This document shows positions 43,122 through 51,681 of a stretch of 64,000 bases of DNA, piece after piece. Every line of letters starts with the position of its first letter. Positions within the stretch are counted from its first letter, which is position 1. The notes beneath the pieces are model-generated. The model worked only from the letters and a program-made list of their open reading frames with translations. It was not told the DNA's origin and did not search any database. The position numbers and the translations under genes were made by a program. The stretch is taken from NCBI RefSeq assembly GCF_011090165.1, contig NZ_JAADJT010000021.1, forward strand, positions 1-64,000. The letters are read 5' to 3'. Source of the stretch: Duganella aceris. Its GTDB lineage: Bacteria > Pseudomonadota > Gammaproteobacteria > Burkholderiales > Burkholderiaceae_D.

Positions 43122-44500
43122 CATGCCGGACGGTGTTGACGCGCCTCGCGGCGGCGCTGGCGCTGGCCGGATGCGCCGCGACGGTGGCGCCGCCGCCCGC
43201 ATCGACGGTGCAGACGCCGTCCGCCTGGCGCACCGCCACCGGCCCACACGGCGGGACGGTGGAAAAAGAATGGTGGACCACCTTCGGCGATCCCGCCCTG
43301 ACGGCGCTGGTGGCCAAGGCATTGGAACACAACGGAGACCTGCGCATCGCCCGCGCCCGCGTCGCCCAATACCGCGCGCAGATCGACGCCACGGCGGCGG
43401 CGCAAAAGCCCAACGTGTTCGTCGACAGCGCCCCGACCCGCACGCGGCAACTGGCCTACAACGGCGTGCCGTACGTGACCAATGTCTATCAGGCCGAATT
43501 CCAGGCCAGCTACGAGATCGACGTCTGGGGCCGGCTGGCGGCGGCGACCGACGCCGCCGTCGCCACTTATCAGGCGGAACGCGCCAACGCCGACGCGGTG
43601 GCCTTGTCGATCGCCGCCACGGTGGCCTCGGGCTATCTGAACCTGCGCGGCCTGGACGCGCAACTGGAGCTGACTGAAGCCACGCTCAAGCTGCGCGAAG
43701 AATCGCGCGACCTGGCGAAGAAACAGTTCGACGTCGGCTACAGCTCGCGGCTGGAGTGGTTGCAGGCGCAGGCCGAATACCAGACCACGGCCGAGCAGGT
43801 GCCGCAGTTGAAGCGCTCGATCTTCGAGCAGGAGAACGCGCTGTCCATCCTCACCGGCGGCAATCCGGGCCCGGTCGCGCGCGGCGCCGAACTGGCGCAA
43901 CTGGATCCGCCGCCGGTGCCGGCCGATCTGCCGTCGGAGCTGTTGCGGCGCCGGCCCGACATCGCGCGCGCGGAATTGAACCTGGTGGCGGTCGACGCCA
44001 ACCTGCGGGCCACGCGCGACCAACTGCTGCCGTCATTCAAACTGACGGCGGTGGGTGGCATACAGAATCTGAAGCTGCATGACTTCCTGAACGCGCCGAC
44101 GGCGTTATGGCGGCTGACGGCGGCGGTGACCGCGCCGGTCTACGAAGGCGGCCGGGTGCAGGCGCAGACCGACGCGGTGGCGGCGCAGCGCGACCAGATC
44201 ATCTTCGCCTACGAGAGCGCGGTGCGCACGGCGTTCTCCGAGACCGACAACGGCATCGGCGCGATCTTCCGCTTGAAGGAACAGGCGGTGCAGAACGACG
44301 CGCGCCGCGCCACGGCGGCCGAGACGCTGCGCATCGCGCACAACCGCTACCGCAATGGCTACGCCTCGTATCTGGAGGAGCTGGACGCCCAACGCACGTT
44401 ATACAACGCCGACGTCGGGCGCCTGCAACTGAAGACGCGCATCCTGGTCGCGTCGGTGGATCTGTACCGCGCCATGGGCGGTGGATGGACCGCGCCCTAG
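43118..44500 (+). CDS. Outer membrane efflux lipoprotein (NodT/OprM family) of the MFS pump
   Basis: A 460-residue TolC-type channel. The lipobox LALAGC puts the lipidated Cys at residue 19. It has the two OEP repeats: WWTTFGDPALTALVAKALEHNGDLRIARARV in the first, and RRPDIARAELNLVAVDANLRATRDQLLPS in the second, with the end VASVDLYRAMGGGW. It is the last gene of the MFS-adaptor-channel operon, with ATG overlapping the adaptor stop. Its TAG stop lies in a CTAG that is also the stop of the convergent GyrI-like gene (44497-44500). Confidence 0.92.
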   Translation: MTCRTVLTRLAAALALAGCAATVAPPPASTVQTPSAWRTATGPHGGTVEKEWWTTFGDPALTALVAKALEHNGDLRIARARVAQYRAQIDATAAAQKPNVFVDSAPTRTRQLAYNGVPYVTNVYQAEFQASYEIDVWGRLAAATDAAVATYQAERANADAVALSIAATVASGYLNLRGLDAQLELTEATLKLREESRDLAKKQFDVGYSSRLEWLQAQAEYQTTAEQVPQLKRSIFEQENALSILTGGNPGPVARGAELAQLDPPPVPADLPSELLRRRPDIARAELNLVAVDANLRATRDQLLPSFKLTAVGGIQNLKLHDFLNAPTALWRLTAAVTAPVYEGGRVQAQTDAVAAQRDQIIFAYESAVRTAFSETDNGIGAIFRLKEQAVQNDARRATAAETLRIAHNRYRNGYASYLEELDAQRTLYNADVGRLQLKTRILVASVDLYRAMGGGWTAP

Positions 44501-44955
44501 TTGACCGGGATGCAGAGCTCCGCTTCGAACACGCCGGTCTCCGGATCCATCGCGTAGTCGGCCGGATAGCGCTCGTAGCACAGCGCCGGACGGAAGATGC
44601 CGGCCTCCTGGATCTTGGCGAAGAACAGGCCCCAGGCGCCCGGCACCTGGTTGCCGGTGCCGCGGAACTTGGCCACCGCGTAGCGGCCCGCCGCGATCGT
44701 CGCTTCCTTGGCCGGCGCGACGATCGGGTACTCGGCCGACACTTCGACGCAGGCGTCGTATCGGCATTCGCTGGCCGGCGTCACGCTCGGGTCGTCCTGC
44801 GCCACGCCGTAGGTGGTCTTGCCCAGCAGGTTCCTGGACTTCTGCCACGGCGTGAACACTTCCTTCCAGAACTCGCCCACGGCCGGGCCGAACGGGCCCT
44901 TGTAGCGCAGGTAGGCGACGCGCACTTCAGGCAGTTCTTTTATTTCGTAATTCAT
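44497..44955 (-). CDS. GyrI-like small-molecule-binding (effector-binding domain) protein
   Basis: A 152-residue protein made of a single GyrI-like/AraC effector-binding domain (MNYEIKELPEVRVAYLRYKGPFG, CRYDACVEV, AGRYAVAKFRGT, YERYPADY, FEAELCIPV). Such domains bind varied hydrophobic drugs in BmrR and Rob and sequester toxins in SbmC. There is no DNA-binding part. It is the last gene of the RND pump operon; its ATG (with AAGGAG upstream) lies 29 bp inside the pump gene's 3' end, so it is translationally linked. Its stop shares bases with the convergent outer-membrane factor gene. It may bind pump substrates or act as an anti-toxin buffer (inference). Confidence 0.85.
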   Translation of the reverse strand: MNYEIKELPEVRVAYLRYKGPFGPAVGEFWKEVFTPWQKSRNLLGKTTYGVAQDDPSVTPASECRYDACVEVSAEYPIVAPAKEATIAAGRYAVAKFRGTGNQVPGAWGLFFAKIQEAGIFRPALCYERYPADYAMDPETGVFEAELCIPVN

Positions 44956-47900
44956 GCGGTTCTCCTTGATCGTCAGATTTGGCCGGCGGCTGGCGGCGCA
45001 GCTTGCGCAGCAGGCGCGCCGGCAGGTGTTCCAGGTCGTCGATCAGCGTGAACACCGGCGGGATCACTAACAAGCTCAGAAGCGTCGAGGTGATCAGGCC
45101 GCCGATCACGGCGATCGCCATCGGCGAACGGAAGCTCGGGTCGGCGCCCCAGCCCAGCGCCAGCGGCATCATGCCGGCGCCCATGGCGATGGTGGTCATC
45201 AGGATCGGACGGCTACGCTTGTGGCAGGCGTCGACCAGCGCCTCGAAGCGGCCCATGCCCTGCTGGCGCGCCAGAATAGCATAATCGACCAGCAGGATCG
45301 AGTTCTTGGTGACGATCCCCATCAGCATGATCAGACCGATCATCGACGGCATCGACAGCGCCTGGCCGGTCACCAGCAGCGCCACGAAGGCGCCGCCCAT
45401 CGACAGCGGCAGCGCCGCCAGAATCGTCACCGGCTGCATGAAGTCCTTGAACAGCAGCACCAGCACGCAGTAGATGCACAACACGCCGATCAGCATGGCG
45501 ATGCCGAAGCTGGCGAACAGCGACGCCATCTCCTGGGTGTCGCCCAGTTCCGCGATCTTCACCGACGCCGGCAGGTTCTTCATCGTCGGCAGCGCGCGCG
45601 CTTCGTCGTTGACCTCACCCAGCGCGCGCTTGCCCAATTCGACTTCCAGCGTGACGTTGCGGCTGCGGTTCAGGCGATTGATCTGCGCCGGGCCGCTTTC
45701 CATGGTGATGGTGGCGACCGTCGCCAGCAGCACCGGGCCGTTCTTGCCCGGCACCGTCAGGCGGCCGATGGCCTCCAGGTCGGCGCGCACCGCGTCCGGC
45801 AGCTTGACGCGGATCGGCACCTGGCGTTCCGGCAGGTTCATCTTGGTCAGGTCGGTGTCGTAGTCGCCGGCGGTGGCGACGCGCACGGTCTGGCCGATCG
45901 CCGAGGCGGTGACGCCCAGGTCGGCCGCCTTGGCGAAGTCCGGCGTGACGATGATCTCCGGCCGCACCAGCGAGGCGCTGGAGCGCACGTTGCCGACGCC
46001 CTTGAGCGTACGCATTTCGCGCTCGACCTTTTGCGCGGTTTCCTTCAGCGCCACCGGATCTTCGGAGCGCAGCACCAGCTGCATCTTGACGCCGTTGTCG
46101 GCGGGGCCGACCTTGAAGCGGGCGCCGGGAATCGCGTCCAGCTTGTGGCGAATGTCGGCTTCGATATCGGCCATCGACTCCTTGCGGTCGGTGCGGTGCA
46201 CCGTGGTCAGGGTCAGCACCGCGCTGCGCGCTTCGGCCGCCGCGCCGGGCGCGAAGGCGTCGCCGCTGGAGCCGCCGCCGATGGAGCTGAACACCGCCTT
46301 GATGCCTTTGACCTGCATCGCGGCCTGGCGCGCGCGCTCGGCGACCACGCTGGTTTCGGCCAGCGTCGAGCCGGGCGGCAGTTCCAGGTTGATCTGGGTT
46401 TGCGAGCGGTCCGCCGCCGGCACGAAGCCGGTCGGCAGCAGGCCCACCAGCATGATCGAGCAGACGAAGAACACGGCGGCGGCGCCGGCGGTGATCCAGC
46501 GGTGCGTCAGGCACCAGCGCATCAGCGCGATGTAGCGGGTCATGATCACGCCGTCTTTTTCTTCGCGGTGCACGGCCGGCTTGAGGATGTAGGCGGCCAT
46601 CATCGGCGTCAGCAGACGGGCCACCACCAGCGACGCCAGCACCGCGATCACGGCGGTCCAGCCGAACTGCTTGAAGAACAGGCCGGGCACGCCGCCCATG
46701 AAGGCGGTCGGCAGGAACACCGCGACCAGCGCGAAGGTGGTGGCGATCACCGCCATGCCGATTTCGTCGGCCGCTTCCATCGCCGCCTCCATCGGAGTTT
46801 TACCCATGCGCAGGTGGCGCTCGATGTTTTCGATTTCGACGATGGCATCGTCCACCAGCACCCCGACCACCAGGGCCAGCGACAGCAGCGTGACGGTGTT
46901 GAGCGTGTAGCCGAACAGGTACAGGCCGAGGAAGGCCGGCATCACCGACAGCGGCAGCGCGGCGGCGGCGACCAGCGTGGCGCGCCAGTCGCGCAGGAAC
47001 CAGAACACCACCAGCACCGCCAGCGCGGCGCCTTCGTACAGCAGCTCCATCGAGCCGGTGAAGTTTTCCTCGACCGGGAAGGCGTTGTCGATGACCTGGG
47101 CCAGCACCACTTTCTGGTTGGCCTGTTGCAGTTCCTCGATGGCGGCGCGGGCGCCCTTGGCGACCGCCACTTCGCTGGCGCCCTTGGTGCGGAAGATTTC
47201 AAAGCCGATCACCGGCTTGCCGTCCTGGAGCGCGACCGCGCGCGGTTCGGAAACGGTGTCGGAGACGGTGGCCACCTGGTCGAGACGCACGCGGCGTCCG
47301 TCGGTCAGCGGCAGGTCCATCGCCGCCAGTTCGGCCGCCGTGTGCACGGTGCCGATGGTGCGCACCGATTGCTCGGCGCCGCTGACGTCGCCGCGTCCAC
47401 CCGGCGCTTCCTTTTGCACCAGCCGCAGCTGGCGCGAGACGTCCAGCGCGGAGACGCGCAGCGCCGCCATGCGGGCGTCGTCCAGTTCGACGCGGATCTC
47501 GCGATACACACCGCCGACGCGCTTGACCGCGCCGACGCCGGGCACCGCCAGCAGCCGCTTGGCGACGGTGTTGTCGACGAACCAGCTCAGTTCCTGGTTG
47601 TCCATCGGCTCGCCGTTGGTTTTCGCGGCGGCGGCGGTGAAGGTCAGGATCACGCGGCCGGCGGTCGAGGCCTTGGTCACGGTCGGGTCGCGCAGCTCGG
47701 CCGGCAGGTCGGCCTTGACCCGGGCCACCGCGTCGCGCACGTCGTTGACCGCGTCGGAGATGTTCTTCTCCAGGATGAATTCGACGGTGGTGGTCGAGAC
47801 GCCGTCCAGCACCGTGGTGTAGATGTTCTTCACGCCTTGCAGCGTGGCCACCGAGTCTTCCAGCTTGCGCGACACCTCGGTCTCCAGCTGCGCCGGGGCG

Positions 47901-48061
47901 CTGCCGTCCAAGGTGGCGGTGATGGTGACGATCGGCAGTTCGATGTCCGGGAAGTCCTGCACCGGATTGGCCTTGTAGGCCATGAAGCCGGCCAGCGTCA
48001 GCAAGGCGAACAGCATGATCGCCGGGATCGGATTCTTGATCGATAGGGAGGAAAAGTTCAT
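44927..48061 (-). CDS. RND multidrug efflux permease (AcrB/MexB-like)
   Basis: A 1044-residue HAE1-type RND pump. It starts MNFSSLSIKNPIPAIMLFALLTLAGFMAYK with TM1, then the periplasmic pore domain (DFPDIELPIVTITATLDGSAPAQLETEVSRK). The proton-relay Asp pair is in TM4 (VVGVLVDDAIVEIENIERH, near residue 406), and the second half repeats the fold with TM8-TM12 (GMGRFEALVDACHKRSRPILMTT). It exports drugs in a trimer using the proton gradient. AAGGAAA lies before the ATG. The adaptor gene ends 9 bp upstream, and the GyrI-like gene overlaps its end by 29 bp. Confidence 0.95.
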   Translation of the reverse strand: MNFSSLSIKNPIPAIMLFALLTLAGFMAYKANPVQDFPDIELPIVTITATLDGSAPAQLETEVSRKLEDSVATLQGVKNIYTTVLDGVSTTTVEFILEKNISDAVNDVRDAVARVKADLPAELRDPTVTKASTAGRVILTFTAAAAKTNGEPMDNQELSWFVDNTVAKRLLAVPGVGAVKRVGGVYREIRVELDDARMAALRVSALDVSRQLRLVQKEAPGGRGDVSGAEQSVRTIGTVHTAAELAAMDLPLTDGRRVRLDQVATVSDTVSEPRAVALQDGKPVIGFEIFRTKGASEVAVAKGARAAIEELQQANQKVVLAQVIDNAFPVEENFTGSMELLYEGAALAVLVVFWFLRDWRATLVAAAALPLSVMPAFLGLYLFGYTLNTVTLLSLALVVGVLVDDAIVEIENIERHLRMGKTPMEAAMEAADEIGMAVIATTFALVAVFLPTAFMGGVPGLFFKQFGWTAVIAVLASLVVARLLTPMMAAYILKPAVHREEKDGVIMTRYIALMRWCLTHRWITAGAAAVFFVCSIMLVGLLPTGFVPAADRSQTQINLELPPGSTLAETSVVAERARQAAMQVKGIKAVFSSIGGGSSGDAFAPGAAAEARSAVLTLTTVHRTDRKESMADIEADIRHKLDAIPGARFKVGPADNGVKMQLVLRSEDPVALKETAQKVEREMRTLKGVGNVRSSASLVRPEIIVTPDFAKAADLGVTASAIGQTVRVATAGDYDTDLTKMNLPERQVPIRVKLPDAVRADLEAIGRLTVPGKNGPVLLATVATITMESGPAQINRLNRSRNVTLEVELGKRALGEVNDEARALPTMKNLPASVKIAELGDTQEMASLFASFGIAMLIGVLCIYCVLVLLFKDFMQPVTILAALPLSMGGAFVALLVTGQALSMPSMIGLIMLMGIVTKNSILLVDYAILARQQGMGRFEALVDACHKRSRPILMTTIAMGAGMMPLALGWGADPSFRSPMAIAVIGGLITSTLLSLLVIPPVFTLIDDLEHLPARLLRKLRRQPPAKSDDQGEPHELRNKRTA

Positions 48062-48070
48062 GGCGTTTCC

Positions 48071-49237
48071 TTACTTGGCGCGGGCCGGCGCTGCGGCTGC
48101 CGCTGCGGTCGCGGTCTCGGCGACCTTGTTCACCAGGTCGCCGTCGTTGAGGAAGCCGGCGCCGCGCACCACCACCTGGGTGTTGGCGGTCAGGCCGCCC
48201 AGCACTTCGATGCGGTCGCCGAGGCGGCGGCCGGGCGTGACCTTGATCTGGCTGACATGCTGGTCGGCGTTGAGGCGGAACACGAAGCTGAAGCCGTCGC
48301 GCACCACGATCGCCTGCTGCGGCACGGTCATCGCCTGCGAGGTGCCCAGCTCGAACTGGCCGCTGGCGAACATGCCGGCCTTGAACGGCGCGTCCTTGCC
48401 GCCGCCGGCGGCGGTCGGCAGATCGACGTAGACCAGCGCGGAGCGGGTCTGCAGGTCGACGGTCGGCGCGATCATGCGCACCTTGCCGGTCAACTCGCTG
48501 CCGTTGGCGGCCTTGACGATGGCGCTGGTGCCGGGCTTGAGGTTGTGCAGATCCTGCGCCACCACTTCGGCGCGCCATTCGAGGCGGCCCTGGCGGATCA
48601 TGCGGAACAGCTCCGTGCCGGGCGCGGAGACCGCGCCGACGGTGGCGCTGCGCGCCGAGATGATGCCGCTGTCCGGCGCCACCACCCGGGTGTACTTGAG
48701 GCGCAGCTGCTGCGTCGCCAGCGCGGCCTTGGCCGAAGCGATGCGGGCGTTGGCGGTCTGCTCGGCGGTGTTGTACTGGCTGATCTGCTGCGCGCTCAGC
48801 GCGCCGGAGTTTTGCAAGGTGCGCGCGCGCGCCGCGTTGGCGGCGGCGTCGGCGGCGTTGGCTTCGGCTTCCTGCAACGCGGCCTTGGCCTGCGCCAGGT
48901 CGGCGTTGACGGTATCGGCCGAGAACACGGCCAGCACGTCGCCGGCCTTGACCACGTCGCCGACGTTGACCCGCACTTCGGTCAGCCGCAGGCCGTTCGA
49001 TTCGCTGCTGACGCTGGCCTCCTGCCACGCCGCGACGTTGCCGTTGGCGGCCAGCTTGATCGGCAGGCTGGCGGCCACCGGCTGGGTGGTGGTGACGGTC
49101 AGCGCGGCTTTCGGCGCTTCGGCTTTTTTCTCGTCGGCCGCTTGCGTGGCGGGCGAGTACACGGCCATGCCGATGCCGCCGACGACGAAGACGGCCAGCA
49201 GGGCCAGGGCGACGGGTTTGAGTTTAAAGTTTTTCAT
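48071..49237 (-). CDS. RND periplasmic adaptor (membrane fusion protein)
   Basis: A 388-residue AcrA-type adaptor. An N-terminal membrane anchor/signal segment (about 8-30) leads to a lipoyl half-motif (GNVAAWQEASVSSESNGLRLTEVRVNVGDVVKAGDVLAVF), a coiled hairpin with Ala-rich heptads (about 115-170), the second half-motif (VVAPDSGIISARSATVGAVSAPG), and beta-barrel and membrane-proximal domains. It connects the RND pump to the outer-membrane lipoprotein encoded just upstream (12-bp gap). No strong ribosome-binding site is seen. The gene order in the operon is tetR, channel, adaptor, pump, gyrI-like. Confidence 0.92.
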   Translation of the reverse strand: MKNFKLKPVALALLAVFVVGGIGMAVYSPATQAADEKKAEAPKAALTVTTTQPVAASLPIKLAANGNVAAWQEASVSSESNGLRLTEVRVNVGDVVKAGDVLAVFSADTVNADLAQAKAALQEAEANAADAAANAARARTLQNSGALSAQQISQYNTAEQTANARIASAKAALATQQLRLKYTRVVAPDSGIISARSATVGAVSAPGTELFRMIRQGRLEWRAEVVAQDLHNLKPGTSAIVKAANGSELTGKVRMIAPTVDLQTRSALVYVDLPTAAGGGKDAPFKAGMFASGQFELGTSQAMTVPQQAIVVRDGFSFVFRLNADQHVSQIKVTPGRRLGDRIEVLGGLTANTQVVVRGAGFLNDGDLVNKVAETATAAAAAAPARAK

Positions 49238-49249
49238 GTCGTGGTCTTT

Positions 49250-50683
49250 TTAGTTGGTGCCGGCGACAGCCGGTGCGTTGTCGTTCGTTGCTGTCGGCGC
49301 CGTCCAGCCGCCGCCGGCGGCGCGGTACAGCGCCACCCACGCGGCGCTGCGTTCGCGCTGCAAATTGATGACGGTCTGCTCGGCGGCGAGACGGGTGCGG
49401 CGCGCGTCCTCCAGCTCGAACAGGCTGGCCAGTCCGTTCTTGTAGCGGTCGTCCACCGCCGTGAAGTTGGCGCGGTAGCCTTGCAGTGCGGTTTGCGCGT
49501 CGCCGGCGCGTTCGGCGGTGCTGTCCAGGTTGACCAGCGCCTGTTCCACTTCGCTGACGGCCTGGCGCACGGTGGCGCGGTAGCTGGTGACGGCGGCGTC
49601 GTAGCGCGCGCTGGCCGCATCGACGTTGGCGCGACGCTTGCCGGCGTCGAAGATCGGCACCGAGATCGAGACCGGGCCGATGGTCCAGGTGTCGGTCTTG
49701 ACGCTCTCGCCGCCGGAGCGGAAGTTGGCCACGCCGACGGAGCCGGACAAGGCCAGGTGCGGATAGCGCTGCGCGCGCGCGCTGCCGACGTCGAAGCTGG
49801 CGGCCGTCACTTCGCGTTCGGCGGTGAAGACGTCGGGACGCTGGCTCAGGGTTTGCGCCGGCAGCGCGGGAATCGGCAGCGCCGGCGCGTTGGCGGCGGC
49901 GGCGTCGCTGGCGGCCAGTTTGCCGCGCAGTTCGGGCTCGGCGATCGCGGTCAGCGCCACCAGCGCCTTGACGTCGACGTCGCAGGCCGCGCGCTGCTGG
50001 ATATAGCGGCTGTTGCCGTCGGCCGCGCTGGCGCGCGCCAGCGCCAGGCTGGCCGGCGACTGGAAGCCGGCGCCGGCGCTGAGCTCCGTCAGGCGCGCGG
50101 TGTCGGCGCGCGAGGCGGCGTCCTGCTTGGCCACCGCCAACAACTGCTCGCAGGCGCGCAGGCTGTAGTATTGGTTGGCCACTTCGGCCGCGACCGAGAC
50201 GCGGGCGTCATGCCAGCCGGCGTGCGCGCTGTCGAGCCGTGCCTGGGCCGCGTCGCGCGCGGCGCGGTTGCCGCCGAACAGATCGATCTCCCACGACGCG
50301 TTGAGCGCGAGCTGCGAGGTGGTCCCCATCGGCAGCGTCGATTGCTGGTTGGAGCGGTTGGCGCTGGCCGCCGCGTCGAGCGACGGCGCCAGCGCGGCGC
50401 CGGCCGCCACCCGTTCGGCGCGCGACTGCGCGATGCGCGAGCCGGCGCTGGCCACGGTCGGACTGACCGCCTGCGCCGAATCGATCAGCTGCGCCAGCAG
50501 CGCGTCGGATTGATGGCGCCACCACAGCGCCAGGTCGGCCTGGCTGCCGTTGTGCGGCAACGGCGCCTGCCACTGCTGCGGCGCTTGCGCCGCCACGTGC
50601 GCCGGCGGCATCTGCGTGGCGCACGCGCTCAGCGCGGCGGCCACGGCGACGGCAAGGGTCGCCGCGCGAAATGGAATCTTCAT
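49250..50683 (-). CDS. Outer membrane efflux lipoprotein (NodT/OprM family) of the RND pump
   Basis: A 477-residue TolC-type channel. The lipobox LSAC gives a lipidated Cys21. It has two OEP repeats (LALWWRHQSDALLAQLIDSAQAVSPTV; AQTLSQRPDVFTAEREVTAASFDVGSARAQRYPHLALSG), and ends near WVALYRAAGGGW. AAAGGAAA before the ATG at 50683 fixes the start; a longer upstream frame belongs to the tetR shadow. Its ATG overlaps the TetR stop (ATGA), so repressor and channel are translated in coupling. It is the outer-membrane part of the RND system. Confidence 0.9.
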   Translation of the reverse strand: MKIPFRAATLAVAVAAALSACATQMPPAHVAAQAPQQWQAPLPHNGSQADLALWWRHQSDALLAQLIDSAQAVSPTVASAGSRIAQSRAERVAAGAALAPSLDAAASANRSNQQSTLPMGTTSQLALNASWEIDLFGGNRAARDAAQARLDSAHAGWHDARVSVAAEVANQYYSLRACEQLLAVAKQDAASRADTARLTELSAGAGFQSPASLALARASAADGNSRYIQQRAACDVDVKALVALTAIAEPELRGKLAASDAAAANAPALPIPALPAQTLSQRPDVFTAEREVTAASFDVGSARAQRYPHLALSGSVGVANFRSGGESVKTDTWTIGPVSISVPIFDAGKRRANVDAASARYDAAVTSYRATVRQAVSEVEQALVNLDSTAERAGDAQTALQGYRANFTAVDDRYKNGLASLFELEDARRTRLAAEQTVINLQRERSAAWVALYRAAGGGWTAPTATNDNAPAVAGTN

Positions 50684-51378
50684 GCTTTCCTTTGTTGTAG
50701 TTTGAGTTTTTGTGCGTTGACCAGCGCTTCGGCGAAATCGACCAGGTAACCGCTCCACTGCGCGATGGCCTCGGGAGAAGCCAGCATGTGCGGCGTGATC
50801 TGGTTGACGACGTCGCGTCCGATCAGGATCTGGATGCCCAGGCCGACGATGGCGTAGGCCAGCCGGTGCACGTCGTCGTCCGGCTGCGCCAACCCGAGGT
50901 GACGGCACAGCACCTGCACCAGCGCCGCGTGTTCCGGCTTGATGTTGATGTCGATCTCGTTTTGCCACAGGCCGGTCGGCTCCAGCATCTCGCGGTAGAA
51001 CAGCTTGATCAGCACCTCCGCGTCCTGACCCGCCAGCAGCGGCGCCATCAGCTGCGCGTAATAGCCTTGCAGCGCCTCGCGCAGCGTGAAGTGCGGCGGG
51101 CTGAATTGCGCGATGTTGGACTCGGCCGGCGCGCAGATCGACGAAAAACAAGCCTGGTACAGGCCGGCCTTGTCGCCGAAGTAGTAGCTGATGGCCGCGA
51201 CGTTGGCGTTGGCCGCCTGCGCGATTTCGCGGGTGGAGGTTTTGGAGAAGCCCTGTTCGCCGAACAGGCGCATGGCGGCGGCAAGCAGGCGCAGACGCGA
51301 TTGCTCGCCGTCGGAACGCGGCTTGCGGGCGTCGTCGGCGGGCTGGCTGGCATCGGTGGAGGTAGGTTTAGCGTTCAT
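50680..51378 (-). CDS. TetR-family repressor of the RND pump operon
   Basis: A 232-residue TetR protein with a polar 25-residue N-terminal tail. HTH at about 30-75: RLRLLAAAMRLFGEQGFSKTSTREIAQAANANVAAISYYFGDKAGLYQACF. The C-terminal region (about 95-225) resembles the CecR/DUF1956 group that regulates multidrug pumps. It is the first gene of the operon and its stop overlaps the channel gene's start, so it probably represses its own operon; a 30-bp inverted repeat lies 24 bp upstream of its start. The ligand is unknown. There is no ribosome-binding site of normal form. Confidence 0.9.
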   Translation of the reverse strand: MNAKPTSTDASQPADDARKPRSDGEQSRLRLLAAAMRLFGEQGFSKTSTREIAQAANANVAAISYYFGDKAGLYQACFSSICAPAESNIAQFSPPHFTLREALQGYYAQLMAPLLAGQDAEVLIKLFYREMLEPTGLWQNEIDINIKPEHAALVQVLCRHLGLAQPDDDVHRLAYAIVGLGIQILIGRDVVNQITPHMLASPEAIAQWSGYLVDFAEALVNAQKLKLQQRKA

Positions 51379-51401
51379 TCGGGCATTACATCACATAATT
51401 C

Positions 51402-51431
51402 AAACGATTGATATAACTAAATCAGTCGTTT
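51402..51431. promoter_or_regulatory. Likely TetR operator of the RND pump operon
   Basis: AAACGATTGAT (51402-51412) and ATCAGTCGTTT (51421-51431) form an inverted repeat with 11-bp arms, one mismatch and an 8-bp AT-rich spacer. It lies in the AT-rich region 24 bp upstream of the tetR start codon. Size and position match TetR/AcrR-family operators. Confidence 0.55.
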
Positions 51432-51500
51432 AGTTTATTGCTGAAGGGTCTTGCCCACAGGTAGACGTATGCTGGCTGCAAATATTGCAACGATGTAAAA

Positions 51501-51543
51501 AAAGACGAAAAAAAAGCCCGCGACCTCGAAGGGGGCGGGCTTG
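51501..51543 (-). terminator. Rho-independent terminator (minus strand)
   Basis: On the minus strand AAGCCCGC and GCGGGCTT (51543-51536 and 51522-51515) form an 8-bp stem with a CT-rich loop, followed by a long T tract (eight T, then more after a short gap). It lies downstream of the REC-kinase gene ending at 51682 and before the divergent tetR promoter region. Confidence 0.8.
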
Positions 51544-51681
51544 AATTCCAATGTTCAGCGAACGGTTGGAGGAGACAGTTCCTAATATATCCTCATTTAT
51601 GTTGCGGTGCAATACCGTAGAACTACGGTGTTCAAGCTGCTACAGTAGCAAAAAGTTAAAGCGGATGTGCTGCACCGCACA

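Noticed and set aside
41808..43322. 504-codon minus-strand frame opposite the HlyD adaptor gene
   Set aside because: Arg/His-rich shadow of a gene with clear lipoyl and coiled-coil features on the plus strand.
45221..48046. 941-codon plus-strand frame opposite the RND pump gene
   Set aside because: It is His/Gln/Arg-rich without domains; the minus strand encodes a complete RND permease.
51430..51612. 60-codon minus-strand open frame between the REC-kinase and tetR genes
   Set aside because: It spans the hairpin terminator at 51501-51543 and has no ribosome-binding site or recognisable protein pattern.
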